Below are positions 8,098-15,639 of a stretch of 63,335 nucleotides of DNA, piece after piece. The stretch's first letter is position 1. Each line of letters begins with the position of its first letter. Source of the DNA: an uncultured Eubacteriales bacterium (GTDB taxonomy: Bacteria > Bacillota > Clostridia > Christensenellales > Aristaeellaceae); NCBI GenBank assembly GCA_902793325.1, contig CADBCY010000012.1, forward strand, positions 1 to 63,335, written 5' to 3'. The position numbers were made by a program, and so were the translations under genes. The notes beneath the pieces are model-generated. The model saw only the letters and a list, made by a program, of their open reading frames with translations. It searched no databases and had not been told where the DNA came from.

Positions 8098-8685
8098 TTG
8101 TGCAGGTTGAGTGCCAACTGTGGTCGCTCGTGTCAGCGAACAGATAGAAAACTGCACTACTTGGATATTCCAGTAGACGAGCTGTACCAGTATATTAATT
8201 ATGCAGCAGAAAAAGCTCAAAAAGATCAGAGGGCATTTAACATAGATGTTTTCTTTGAGGAGTTGGGAACTATTATTTCAGACCTTCAGCCTGAGATAGA
8301 GATTGATGAATTGCTGTTCTTTCATTTGTCTCGTAGACTACATGGAACAGAAGATGATTCTTCGGGACGTAATTTGGAGAATCTTCTTACCACAAGGAAT
8401 GCCCTCAGCGATTTTCTAAGGGAGCATCAAATTGAATTTAACAAAGGGGAGCAAAACATAATCACCTATTATAAAGGGCAGGAGGTTGATTGGGATAAGT
8501 GTTGGCACGGTAATAGCGCCTATATGAAACTACGTCTGGGTTACTTCAAAGGCCGAGAGGATTATTGTTTTAATGGATTTGCACTCAAAGATCTTCTTTA
8601 CAAAAACCAGTATGCAAGGCACCTATATGGTGCTCCTGAAATAATAGGCCAACTCGCTGAATGCCTTGGATCGGGAAGGTTTTGA
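8098..8685 (+). CDS. hypothetical protein, possibly truncated at both ends
   Basis: Up to 195 residues, not recognised. The first 25 codons read poorly; the convincing part begins at about YLDIPVDELYQYINYAAEKA and continues as a soluble, acidic, helix-rich sequence with NIDVFFEELGTIISDL and a Trp/Tyr-rich centre (VDWDKCWHGN). Base composition is distinctly AT-richer than the flanking genes, which suggests foreign origin. The last 12 codons overlap, in another frame, a fragment of an acetyltransferase gene, so the natural C-terminus was probably lost at a junction near 8648. No Shine-Dalgarno site could be assigned. It may be a pseudogene. Confidence 0.45.
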   Translation: MCRLSANCGRSCQRTDRKLHYLDIPVDELYQYINYAAEKAQKDQRAFNIDVFFEELGTIISDLQPEIEIDELLFFHLSRRLHGTEDDSSGRNLENLLTTRNALSDFLREHQIEFNKGEQNIITYYKGQEVDWDKCWHGNSAYMKLRLGYFKGREDYCFNGFALKDLLYKNQYARHLYGAPEIIGQLAECLGSGRF

Positions 8686-8746
8686 ATACTGCGGCCTGAT
8701 CCAATTCGACGGCGGCCTGAAGCTGGCATACGAGTGGGACGGGTGA
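8648..8746 (+). pseudogene. GNAT acetyltransferase, C-terminal fragment
   Basis: A 32-codon frame ending at TGA 8744-8746 reads ANSLNALDREGFEYCGLIQF and then DGGLKLAYEWDG. The pattern N--LN-AL--EGF-YCG-I---DG---LAYE is the last helix and strands of Gcn5-related N-acetyltransferases. A TAG precedes it in frame and no upstream domain is present, so only the 3' end of the gene survives. Its beginning marks the junction with the preceding unknown ORF. Confidence 0.6.
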
Positions 8747-8752
8747 ATCCCG

Positions 8753-9076
8753 TCATAAAACCCGAATCAGCACCATGTAGCAGACGGTTCCCGCGATGAT
8801 GGACAGGTACATGTTCTTTTTGACGATCTGCAAAAGCGCCACCAGCGCGCAGGCGGCCAGCTCCGGGATGCCGAAGGGGGAACGGTCGAAGGCGGTGTTC
8901 CGCAGGCAGTAGATCACCAGCACCGTCATGATGGCGGGCGGCAGCGCCTTGCCCAGATAGCGCATCGTCTTTGGGAGAGGGCGGCTGCCGAACAGCAGAA
9001 ACGGCGCGGCGCGCAACCCCCAGGTGACGAGGGCGACCACGGCGATGGCCGCGACGGCATACAGCATCTCAGGCAT
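8753..9076 (-). CDS. azlD: AzlD family branched-chain amino acid export subunit
   Basis: 107 residues with three to four membrane helices. AAIAVVALVTWGLRAAPFLLFGSRPLP followed by YLGKALPPAIMTVLVIYCLRNT is the AzlD (YgaH-like) signature. It forms the small subunit of a two-protein exporter with AzlC. The ATG overlaps the azlC stop by eight bases, indicating translational coupling. Substrate in characterised homologues is branched-chain amino acids or their analogues. Confidence 0.88.
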   Translation of the reverse strand: MPEMLYAVAAIAVVALVTWGLRAAPFLLFGSRPLPKTMRYLGKALPPAIMTVLVIYCLRNTAFDRSPFGIPELAACALVALLQIVKKNMYLSIIAGTVCYMVLIRVL

Positions 9077-9764
9077 CTTCCCGTCCCTCCTTCGCTTCGA
9101 TGGGCCTGCGCAGCATCAGCAGGGCGATCAGGCAGGTGAGGAGCGTGGGGATGAGGAAGTAATCCTTTCCCAGCAGCAGGTAGAAGCCCAGCGCGCAGGT
9201 CGCGGCGGTGAGGAAGGGCAGTTTGGTGCGGTACTGCCGCCACTGGTTGATGACGACCACCAGGAAAAAGGCGGTGGCGGAGAAGTCGATGCCCGTCATA
9301 TCGAAGGGCAGCAGCCTGCCCGCACACGCGCCGACCAGGCAGCCGAAGATCCAGTAGAGGTGGTTGAGCAGGGCGATATAAAAGGTCGCCCTGTTTTCGT
9401 TGAGCCCGGGTTCGTACTGCACCGAGCACAGCACGGAGTAAGTCTCGTCCGTCAGCGTCAGGACCATGTACACGCCCCGCCAGCCCATTTTGCGGAAGCG
9501 CTCCACGAAGCTGATGCCGTAGAAGATGTGGCGGGCGTTGATGAAGAAGGTCATCAGCGCCAGGGTTATGAGCGAGGCTCCGGAGGTCATCATGGGGATC
9601 ATCACCAGCTGCATGGAGCCCGCAAAGATGAAGAACGCCGAGGCGACGGAGAGCAGCACGCTGTACCCGGCGTCCACGGTGAGCACGCCAAAGGCGATGC
9701 CGATAAACAGATAGGTGAAGAAGATCGGAATCGTGTTTTTGATGGCAAACCGAAGCTCCCTCAT
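9069..9764 (-). CDS. azlC: AzlC family branched-chain amino acid export permease
   Basis: 231 residues from the ATG at 9764, chosen because GGGGGGCGGGAG lies just upstream and the family N-terminus (MRELRFAIKNTIPIFFTYLF) starts there. It has about five to six helices. GIAFGVLTVDAGYS, the SFVERFRKMGWRGVY loop and FFINARHIFYGISF are AzlC hallmarks. It pairs with AzlD. The LysR gene upstream is on the same strand and may regulate it, although azlC also has its own promoter. Confidence 0.9.
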   Translation of the reverse strand: MRELRFAIKNTIPIFFTYLFIGIAFGVLTVDAGYSVLLSVASAFFIFAGSMQLVMIPMMTSGASLITLALMTFFINARHIFYGISFVERFRKMGWRGVYMVLTLTDETYSVLCSVQYEPGLNENRATFYIALLNHLYWIFGCLVGACAGRLLPFDMTGIDFSATAFFLVVVINQWRQYRTKLPFLTAATCALGFYLLLGKDYFLIPTLLTCLIALLMLRRPIEAKEGREDA

Positions 9765-9803
9765 ATCTCCCGCCCCCCGGTGAAAGTGATGGATTTGTAG
9801 CGT

Positions 9804-9832
9804 ATTATACAGGATGTTTTTTAAGGGTACAA
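9804..9832 (-). promoter_or_regulatory. promoter of azlCD
   Basis: Minus strand: TTGTAC (9832-9827), a 17-base spacer, TATAAT (9809-9804), about 40 bases before the azlC start. Confidence 0.6.
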
Positions 9833-9856
9833 GCGCGCAAACGCCTGGCCTCACCC

Positions 9857-10744
9857 TCACAGCGGGAAGGCGACCGCTTCATTGTACAGCTTTTTCAACA
9901 CCTTCAAGAAGGACGCGAGGTTTGCTCTTCCGTCCGCCTTGTGGGTGCACAGGACACAGGAAAAGCGCTCCTCACAGTCGAAGGGGATCCAGGCAAACTG
10001 GCCGCTGTGGTCGTTCAGGAAGCCGGGGGCGAGGCAGATGCCCTTCCCGGCGGCGACGTTGACGCGGGTCGTGTCGTGGTCCGGACTGTTGAAATACTGG
10101 ATCTTGCCGGAGGCGATCAGGCGGTGCTGCACCGCTCTCAGCGCCGGGGGCGAGCCGCCGCCCACCATCAGCGTGCGCCCGTACAGGTCCTCCTCGCGGA
10201 TTATACTTTTCGCCGCGAGGGGGTCGTTTTTGTCCGCGATCAGATAAACTCGGCTCTCAAACAGGTCGTGTACAACGATGCCGGGAATCTGCCGCGTCTG
10301 CTCCTTCAGCGCGAACAGGATGTCCACCTCATTTCGTAAAAAGGCCTCCACGCCATTTTCGTATTGGAAAACTGGCGTGATCTGCACCTCCGGGTGGGTT
10401 TCCCCGAACAGCCGCATGGCCTCGGGCAGGAAATAGACCGCCTGGAACACCATCAGGCTGATGGAGATGCTGTCGGTGTACTTCGCGCTGAAATTCTGCC
10501 CTTGCTCGATGGCGCGCTTCAGGTCCTCGCGCAGGCTCGCCAGCGTGGCGACGAACTGCACCCCGGCCGGAGTCAGCGCCGCGCCTTTTCCACTGCGTTC
10601 AAATATGGTAAAGCCGACTTCTTCTTCCATCAGTTTGATCTGGTAGGAGAAGGTGGGCTGGCTGACGAACAGGTTCTCCGCTGCCCGGCTGAAATTGAGG
10701 GTATGAGCAAGCTCGATGCAGTAATCGATCTGTTTGGTGGTCAT
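9857..10744 (-). CDS. LysR family transcriptional regulator
   Basis: 295 residues. The N-terminal winged helix-turn-helix reads FSRAAENLFVSQPTFSYQIK (about 18-37), the LysR recognition module. It is followed by a two-lobed effector-binding domain (about 90-290). GCAGGAGG precedes the ATG. It is divergent from the flavodoxin that opens the redox cluster, with overlapping promoters in a 112-base gap, the classic LysR arrangement, so that cluster is its most likely target. azlCD downstream is an alternative. The effector is unknown. Confidence 0.9.
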   Translation of the reverse strand: MTTKQIDYCIELAHTLNFSRAAENLFVSQPTFSYQIKLMEEEVGFTIFERSGKGAALTPAGVQFVATLASLREDLKRAIEQGQNFSAKYTDSISISLMVFQAVYFLPEAMRLFGETHPEVQITPVFQYENGVEAFLRNEVDILFALKEQTRQIPGIVVHDLFESRVYLIADKNDPLAAKSIIREEDLYGRTLMVGGGSPPALRAVQHRLIASGKIQYFNSPDHDTTRVNVAAGKGICLAPGFLNDHSGQFAWIPFDCEERFSCVLCTHKADGRANLASFLKVLKKLYNEAVAFPL

Positions 10745-10775
10745 GATGGCCTCCTGCTATTTAATATTTGAATCA

Positions 10776-10805
10776 ATTATACAGCATTTGAATTGGACTT
10801 TGCAA
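10776..10805 (-). promoter_or_regulatory. promoter of LysR gene
   Basis: Minus strand: TTGCAA (10805-10800), an 18-base spacer, TATAAT (10781-10776). It overlaps the -35 region of the divergent flavodoxin promoter, so one bound regulator could affect both. Confidence 0.6.
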
Positions 10806-10822
10806 TACATTTGGCATATAAT
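10793..10822 (+). promoter_or_regulatory. promoter of flavodoxin / redox cluster
   Basis: TTGGAC at 10793-10798, an 18-base spacer and TATAAT at 10817-10822, followed 34 bases later by the flavodoxin ATG. Confidence 0.65.
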
Positions 10823-10856
10823 AAACCCATCAAGAACAGATTTGGAGGACAAAACC

Positions 10857-11378
10857 ATGGCCAGGACTTTGATCGCATACTTCTCCCGCGCGGATGAAAA
10901 CTACTTCGGCGGCGCGATGCGCTATGTGAAGGTGGGCAACACCGAGATCGTCTGCAACCTCATGAAGGAACTGATCGACGCGGACAGCTTCAAGATCGAT
11001 ATGAAAAATCCCTATTCCCCGGTCTACATGACCTGCATCGAGGAGGCCAAGAAGGATCTACGCGCCGGCACCAGGCCGGAGCTGGTCGCCCTGCCGGAAT
11101 CCATCGACGGGTACGACACTGTGGTGCTGGCCTATCCGAACTACTGGGGCACGATGCCGATGGCGGTGTTCACGTTCCTGGAGGCCTTCGACTTCGCCGG
11201 AAAGAGAATCCTGCCCCTGTGCACCAACGAGGGCAGCGGCATGGGCGCTAGCGAGCGCGATATCCGGCGCGCCTGCCCCGGCGCCGAGGTGAAAAAGGGC
11301 CTGTCCATCACCGGCAGCCAGGCCGCAAATTCCAAGAGCTCTGTACAGAAGTGGCTGTCCGCGAACGGATTGATGTGA
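10857..11378 (+). CDS. flavodoxin (cytoplasmic)
   Basis: 173 residues. The start at 10857 follows TTGGAGGAC. RTLIAYFSRADENYFGG is the flavodoxin phosphate-binding strand and loop; VVLAYPNYWGTMPMAVFTFLE (about 83-103) is the FMN-contacting region, and PLCTNEGSGMGASERDIRRA the C-terminal family block. There is no signal peptide. It should carry electrons on FMN in the cytoplasm. It is first in a chain of redox genes. A second flavodoxin of the same subtype, with a signal peptide, lies 1.7 kb downstream. Confidence 0.9.
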   Translation: MARTLIAYFSRADENYFGGAMRYVKVGNTEIVCNLMKELIDADSFKIDMKNPYSPVYMTCIEEAKKDLRAGTRPELVALPESIDGYDTVVLAYPNYWGTMPMAVFTFLEAFDFAGKRILPLCTNEGSGMGASERDIRRACPGAEVKKGLSITGSQAANSKSSVQKWLSANGLM

Positions 11379-11380
11379 CG

Positions 11381-11749
11381 ATGGACGCGCGCGAGATCAT
11401 CCGGGAGATGTACCGGAAATACTGGCGGTACATGATCGAAAAGGACGCAGACGGGCTGCGGGGCCTGATGGCGAAGGATTACACTCTCATGCACATGACC
11501 GGCGTGAAGCAGCCCGCGGAGGTTTTCCTGAGGGGGCTGTTGGACGGGACGTTCAATTACTATTCCGCCGAGCATGACGACATCGAGGTCAAAACTGACG
11601 GCGACCGGGCGACGATGATCGGCAAAAGCCGCGTGTCCGCCGCCGTGTACGGTGGGAGAAGGAGTACCTGGCGTTTGCAGGGGGATTTCACCCTGCGGAA
11701 GGAACGCGGGACATGGCGTTTCACCAGCTCCCGGGCATCGACCTATTGA
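11381..11749 (+). CDS. SnoaL/NTF2-like protein (DUF4440 type)
   Basis: 122 residues from an ATG two bases after the flavodoxin stop. The cone-shaped NTF2-like fold is indicated by an N-terminal helix (IREMYRKYWRYMIEKDADGL), then LMAKDYTLMHMTG, and a beta-rich C-terminus (GDRATMIGKSRVSAAVYGG, WRLQGDFTLRKERGTWRF). Members are small ligand-binding proteins, isomerases or dehydratases; no catalytic residues can be assigned here. Coupling to the flavodoxin suggests an accessory role in the same pathway. Confidence 0.75.
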   Translation: MDAREIIREMYRKYWRYMIEKDADGLRGLMAKDYTLMHMTGVKQPAEVFLRGLLDGTFNYYSAEHDDIEVKTDGDRATMIGKSRVSAAVYGGRRSTWRLQGDFTLRKERGTWRFTSSRASTY

Positions 11750-11752
11750 CGT

Positions 11753-12397
11753 ATGAAGAAAAAGAAGATCATCCTGGATGTATGCCTGACCCTGCTGCTG
11801 GGATGCCAGATGGCGTATTCTCTGATCAGCGAAGTGTCCCATGAGATCACCGGACTGTGCATAATCGCGCTTCTGGCGCTGCACCATGCGCTGAACGGCG
11901 GCTTCCATCGTCATCTCTTCAATGGAAGGTATTCGCCCTACCGTGTGACGCTGACGGCCATTGACGTGGCAATGCTGGTCATCTTCCTGATACAGGGCAT
12001 CAGCGGCCTGATGATGGCGAAGCACATCCGTCTGTTCAACGTCACCGGCGCGAACTGGGCGCGACAGGCGCACCTTGCCGGGGCGTATTGGGGCTTTGTG
12101 CTCTGCGGCATTCATGCCGGGCTTCACATGACCGGGCTTGCGCGGAAGTGGAAAAAGATCCAGCGGCGGGGGTTAAAGGTGTGCCTTGCCCTGATCGTCA
12201 TCGCGTCCGCAGCCTATGGCGCAGTGGCCTTTGTCCAGCGGGGCTTTCCGAACTACATGACGCTTCGGCAGCAGTTTGTATTCTTTGATTACAGCGAACC
12301 TCTGTCCGCATTCTTCAGGGATTACATCTTCATACTGTTCCTGTGTATGTCGAGTGGCTGCGGTATCGGATGTTTGCTGACGAGGAGGAAAAGATGA
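11753..12397 (+). CDS. DUF4405 membrane protein, cytochrome b-like
   Basis: 214 residues with four to five membrane helices. The DUF4405 pattern is visible: LDVCLTLLLGCQMAYSLI, HEITGLCIIALLALHHALNG, then QAHLAGAYWGFVLCGIHAGLHM. Several His sit inside or at the ends of helices, as in b-type cytochromes, so a haem-carrying transmembrane electron-transfer protein is plausible. It lies between cytoplasmic and exported flavoproteins and its stop overlaps the start of the next gene (ATGA). Haem binding is inferred from His placement and fold-family opinion. Confidence 0.78.
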   Translation: MKKKKIILDVCLTLLLGCQMAYSLISEVSHEITGLCIIALLALHHALNGGFHRHLFNGRYSPYRVTLTAIDVAMLVIFLIQGISGLMMAKHIRLFNVTGANWARQAHLAGAYWGFVLCGIHAGLHMTGLARKWKKIQRRGLKVCLALIVIASAAYGAVAFVQRGFPNYMTLRQQFVFFDYSEPLSAFFRDYIFILFLCMSSGCGIGCLLTRRKR

Positions 12398-13035
12398 TGA
12401 AGGTCATACTTGTAAACGGCAGCCCCAATGAATACGGCTGCACCTACACGGCATTGTCGGAGGCTGCGAAAACCCTGAACGAAGCCGGGATTGGGACGGA
12501 GTTCTTCTGGATCGGCAAGAAGCCCATGCAGGGCTGTATTGCCTGCGGGGGATGCGGGCGCAAGGGCAAATGCGTGTTTGACGACAAGGTGAATGAGTTC
12601 ATCGAGCTGGCCCATACTGCGGATGGCTTCATCTTCGGCTCTCCGGTGTACTTTTCCGGCATGAACGGCAGCCTGATGTCCTTCATGGATCGGGCATTCT
12701 TTGCCGGGCCGAGGCATCCGGACGGTAATCCCTTTGCCTTCAAGCCCGCGGCGGCGGTGGTATCCGCGCGTCGGGCGGGCACGACCTCGGTCATTGATCA
12801 AATCAACAAATATTTTCTGCACGGACAGTTGCCGATTATTTCTTCGAGATATTGGAACATGGTGCACGGCAACACGCCGGAGGAGGTCATGCAGGACGCA
12901 GAGGGCCTGCAGATCATGCGGCAGTTGGGACGCAACATGGCCTGGTTCCTCAAGCTGAAGGAGGCGGGCAAGGCTGCGGGCATTCCGCTGCCGGAGCAGG
13001 AAGAGACGCGCATTGCGACCAACTTTATTCGATGA
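12394..13035 (+). CDS. iron-sulfur flavoprotein / NADPH-dependent FMN reductase family
   Basis: 213 residues from the ATG at 12394, which overlaps the DUF4405 stop and is preceded by GAGGAGGA. KVILVNGSPNEYGCTYTAL is the FMN phosphate loop. Cys48, 51, 54 and 60 (QGCIACGGCGRKGKC) fit the C-x2-C-x2-C-x5-C motif of iron-sulfur flavoproteins, which hold a 4Fe-4S cluster next to FMN. GFIFGSPVYFSGMNGSLMSF is the second flavin-binding region. It is likely a cytoplasmic electron-transfer or oxidant-reducing enzyme working with the neighbouring flavodoxin. Confidence 0.85.
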   Translation: MMKVILVNGSPNEYGCTYTALSEAAKTLNEAGIGTEFFWIGKKPMQGCIACGGCGRKGKCVFDDKVNEFIELAHTADGFIFGSPVYFSGMNGSLMSFMDRAFFAGPRHPDGNPFAFKPAAAVVSARRAGTTSVIDQINKYFLHGQLPIISSRYWNMVHGNTPEEVMQDAEGLQIMRQLGRNMAWFLKLKEAGKAAGIPLPEQEETRIATNFIR

Positions 13036-13054
13036 TTTCAGGAGGATGAAACCC

Positions 13055-13636
13055 ATGAAAAAGCTGATTTCGCTGCTGCTGGGTATTGCTATGATGACGA
13101 TGGGCGCTTCCCTTGCCGAGGGAGCGCTGGTGACCTATTTCTCCCATGCGGGCGAAAATTACAACGTGGGCGTGATCGAGGAGGGCAACACCGCGAAGCT
13201 GGCGAAGGTGATCGCGGAGCAGACCGGCGCGGAGCTGTTCGAGATCGTGCCTGTGGTGGACTATCCCCAGTCCTACGACGAATGCCTGGAGGTCGCCACC
13301 GCCGAACAGCGGGAAGGCGCACGCCCGGAGTATGTGGGCGACGTGGAGAACTGGGATCAGTACGACACCATCTTCATCGGCTATCCGATCTGGTGGGGCG
13401 AGATTCCCAACATCGTCTACACCTTCATGGAGAATCACGACTTCGCCGGAAAGACGGTCATCCCCTTCAACACCCACGAAGGCAGCGGCCAGTCCCACAG
13501 CCAGCGGGACATTGAAAATGCCCTGCCGGACGCCACCGTTTTGCAGGGCCTGGCCGTGCGCGGCGCGACGGCGCAGAACGACGCGGACGCCACGGCGAAG
13601 GCGGTTTCGGATTGGCTGAGCGGACTTGGAATGTAA
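13055..13636 (+). CDS. exported flavodoxin
   Basis: 193 residues from the ATG at 13055 (CAGGAGG about eight bases upstream). The first 21 residues are a clear signal peptide, MKKLISLLLGIAMMTMGASL, ending with an ASLA-EG cleavage site and no lipobox. The mature protein is a complete flavodoxin: ALVTYFSHAGENYNVG, then TIFIGYPIWWGEIPNIVYTF and PFNTHEGSGQSHSQRDIENA. It should act outside the membrane, which is unusual because flavodoxins are normally cytoplasmic and FMN must be acquired after export. It is close in type to the cytoplasmic flavodoxin at 10.9 kb. Confidence 0.85.
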   Translation: MKKLISLLLGIAMMTMGASLAEGALVTYFSHAGENYNVGVIEEGNTAKLAKVIAEQTGAELFEIVPVVDYPQSYDECLEVATAEQREGARPEYVGDVENWDQYDTIFIGYPIWWGEIPNIVYTFMENHDFAGKTVIPFNTHEGSGQSHSQRDIENALPDATVLQGLAVRGATAQNDADATAKAVSDWLSGLGM

Positions 13637-13651
13637 CGGGAGGGCAAAGGA

Positions 13652-14785
13652 ATGATACAGAACAGGCATTTCCCCGAGATCCACGGCAACTTCGGCTTCG
13701 GCTGCATGCGCTTGCCCATAAAGGGCGGCCAGGTGGACTATGATGAATTCAGCCGCATGGCAGACGCCTTTATTGCCTCTGGGCTCAACTACTTCGACAC
13801 GGCCCACGGCTACATCGGCGGCCAGTCCGAGACGGCCATCCGTGACTGCGTAGCGAAGCGCTACGACCGCAGTCAGTTCCTGCTGACAGACAAGCTGACC
13901 ACACCATACTTCAAGAAGCAGGAGGACATCCGACCCTTCTTTGAAAACCAGCTCAGGTGGTGTGGCGTGGAATACTTTGACTTCTACCTGATGCACGCCC
14001 AGGATCGCAACAACTACCAGAAGTACAAACGCTGCAAAGCCTATGAGACCTGTTACGCCTTGAAACAGGAGGGACTGATCCGCCACTTTGGCATCTCCTT
14101 CCATGACAAAGCCGAGGTGCTGGACATGATCCTCAACGAGCACCCGGAGATCGAGGTCGTCCAGATCCAGTTCAACTATGTGGACTATGAGGACGCCTCG
14201 GTGGAGTCGAAGAAGGTCTACGAGGTGTGCGAGAAGCACCAAAAGCCTGTGATCGTCATGGAGCCTGTGAAGGGCGGCAGTCTGGTGAATCTGCCCGCCG
14301 AGGCGGACAAAATCCTGCGGGAGCTGAACGGCGGCAGCAACGCCAGCTATGCCATTCGCTTCGCGGCGAGCTTCCCGCAGATGGCGGTGGTGCTCTCCGG
14401 CATGAGCGACATGGCACAGATGACCGACAACCTCTCCGCCATGGCGGACTTCAAACCGCTGAACGGGGATGAAATGGCGGCGGTCAAAAAGGTCAACGAC
14501 ATCTTCCACGGCCTGAACCTGATCCCCTGCACCTCCTGCCGTTACTGCGTGGAGGAGAACGAGTGCCCCAAGGGCATCCGCATCCCGGACATGTTCGCCT
14601 CTATGAACGCCCATGAGGCCTTCCACAACTGGAACACGGGGTACTACTACAACAGCGTCATCACCGGAGGCGACCACGGCAAAGCGTCCGACTGTCTCCA
14701 GTGCGGCAAGTGCGAAAAGGTCTGTCCGCAGCATCTGCCCATCCGGGAGCTGCTTAAAAACGTGGCAAAGACATTCGAGGGGTGA
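13652..14785 (+). CDS. aldo/keto reductase with C-terminal 4Fe-4S ferredoxin domain
   Basis: 377 residues. The (beta/alpha)8 reductase part contains NYFDTAHGYIGGQSE (catalytic Asp and Tyr), LLTDKLTTPY (Lys) and YLMHAQDR (His). The C-terminal third carries two Cys clusters: CTSCRYCVEENECPKG near 293 and CLQCGKCEKVCP near 348, each suited to a 4Fe-4S cluster. Such proteins are predicted electron-linked oxidoreductases of anaerobes. The position between the exported flavodoxin and an SDR, with 15- and 4-base gaps, supports one operon. The substrate is not identifiable. Confidence 0.9.
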   Translation: MIQNRHFPEIHGNFGFGCMRLPIKGGQVDYDEFSRMADAFIASGLNYFDTAHGYIGGQSETAIRDCVAKRYDRSQFLLTDKLTTPYFKKQEDIRPFFENQLRWCGVEYFDFYLMHAQDRNNYQKYKRCKAYETCYALKQEGLIRHFGISFHDKAEVLDMILNEHPEIEVVQIQFNYVDYEDASVESKKVYEVCEKHQKPVIVMEPVKGGSLVNLPAEADKILRELNGGSNASYAIRFAASFPQMAVVLSGMSDMAQMTDNLSAMADFKPLNGDEMAAVKKVNDIFHGLNLIPCTSCRYCVEENECPKGIRIPDMFASMNAHEAFHNWNTGYYYNSVITGGDHGKASDCLQCGKCEKVCPQHLPIRELLKNVAKTFEG

Positions 14786-14789
14786 GAAT

Positions 14790-15623
14790 ATGAACAGGGA
14801 AGTGATGATCGTCACCGGCGCGGGCCAGATTTCCATGGCCATCGCCCGGAGGATCGGATACGGCAAGAAGATCATACTGGGCGACAAGAAGATCGAGAAC
14901 GCCAACGCCATCGCCAAAATCATGAACGACGCAGGCTACGACGTAATCCCCTTTGAGATGGACCTGGCGAGCCGTCAATCCATCCTCGCCATCATCGCCG
15001 AGGCGCAAAAGTACGGCCCCATCAAGTATCTGGTGAACGGCGCGGGCGTTTCACCCAGCCAGGCCCCCATCGAGGCCATCCTGAAGGTCGATCTGTACGG
15101 CACGGCGGTGCTGCTGGAGGAGGTCGGCAAGGTGATTGCCGAGGGCGGCTGCGGTGTGACGATTTCCAGCCAGTCCGGCTGGCGCATGCCCCAGCTGACC
15201 GCAGAGCAGGATCGGCAGCTGGCCATGACGCCCACCGAGGAACTGCTTGATCTTGAGATCCTCCAGCCCGGAAACATCCGGGACACCCTGCACGCCTATC
15301 AGCTGGCGAAGCGCTGCAATGAAAAGCGCGTGATGTACGAGTGCGTCAGGTGGGGCGAGCGCGGCGCGCGGCTGAACGACATCGCGCCGGGCATCATCGT
15401 GACGCCGCTGGCTATCGACGAGTTCAACGGCCCCCGAGGCGACTTCTACAAAAACATGTTCGCCAAGTGCCCGGCGGGACGCCCCGCGGCGGCAGACGAG
15501 GTGGCCAACGTGGCCGAGCTTCTGATGAGCGACAAGGGCGCGTTCATCACGGGCTCCACCTTCCTGATGGACGGCGGCGCGACGGCCAGCTATTTCTACG
15601 GACCGCTCCAGCCCCAGAATTAA
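14790..15623 (+). CDS. short-chain dehydrogenase/reductase
   Basis: 277 residues starting at the ATG at 14790, four bases after the preceding stop. IVTGAGQISMAIARRIG is the NAD(P) Rossmann loop, but the third Gly is Ser (TGAGQIS). LVNGAGVSPSQ is the NAG-type motif, VTISSQSGWR provides the catalytic Ser, and HAYQLAKR gives the Y-x-x-x-K pair. An insertion around residues 125-165 separates Ser from Tyr more than usual. The C-terminal FITGSTFLMDGGATA is standard. Substrate unknown; context suggests carbonyl metabolism with the flanking reductases. Confidence 0.88.
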   Translation: MNREVMIVTGAGQISMAIARRIGYGKKIILGDKKIENANAIAKIMNDAGYDVIPFEMDLASRQSILAIIAEAQKYGPIKYLVNGAGVSPSQAPIEAILKVDLYGTAVLLEEVGKVIAEGGCGVTISSQSGWRMPQLTAEQDRQLAMTPTEELLDLEILQPGNIRDTLHAYQLAKRCNEKRVMYECVRWGERGARLNDIAPGIIVTPLAIDEFNGPRGDFYKNMFAKCPAGRPAAADEVANVAELLMSDKGAFITGSTFLMDGGATASYFYGPLQPQN

Positions 15624-15639
15624 AAAGGAGGATTTGCAA

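Noticed and set aside
13025-14923. 632-codon open frame antisense to the exported flavodoxin and Fe-S aldo/keto reductase
   Set aside because: The opposite strand has complete motifs and ribosome sites. The antisense product is His/Val/Leu-rich without family features, an artefact of high GC.
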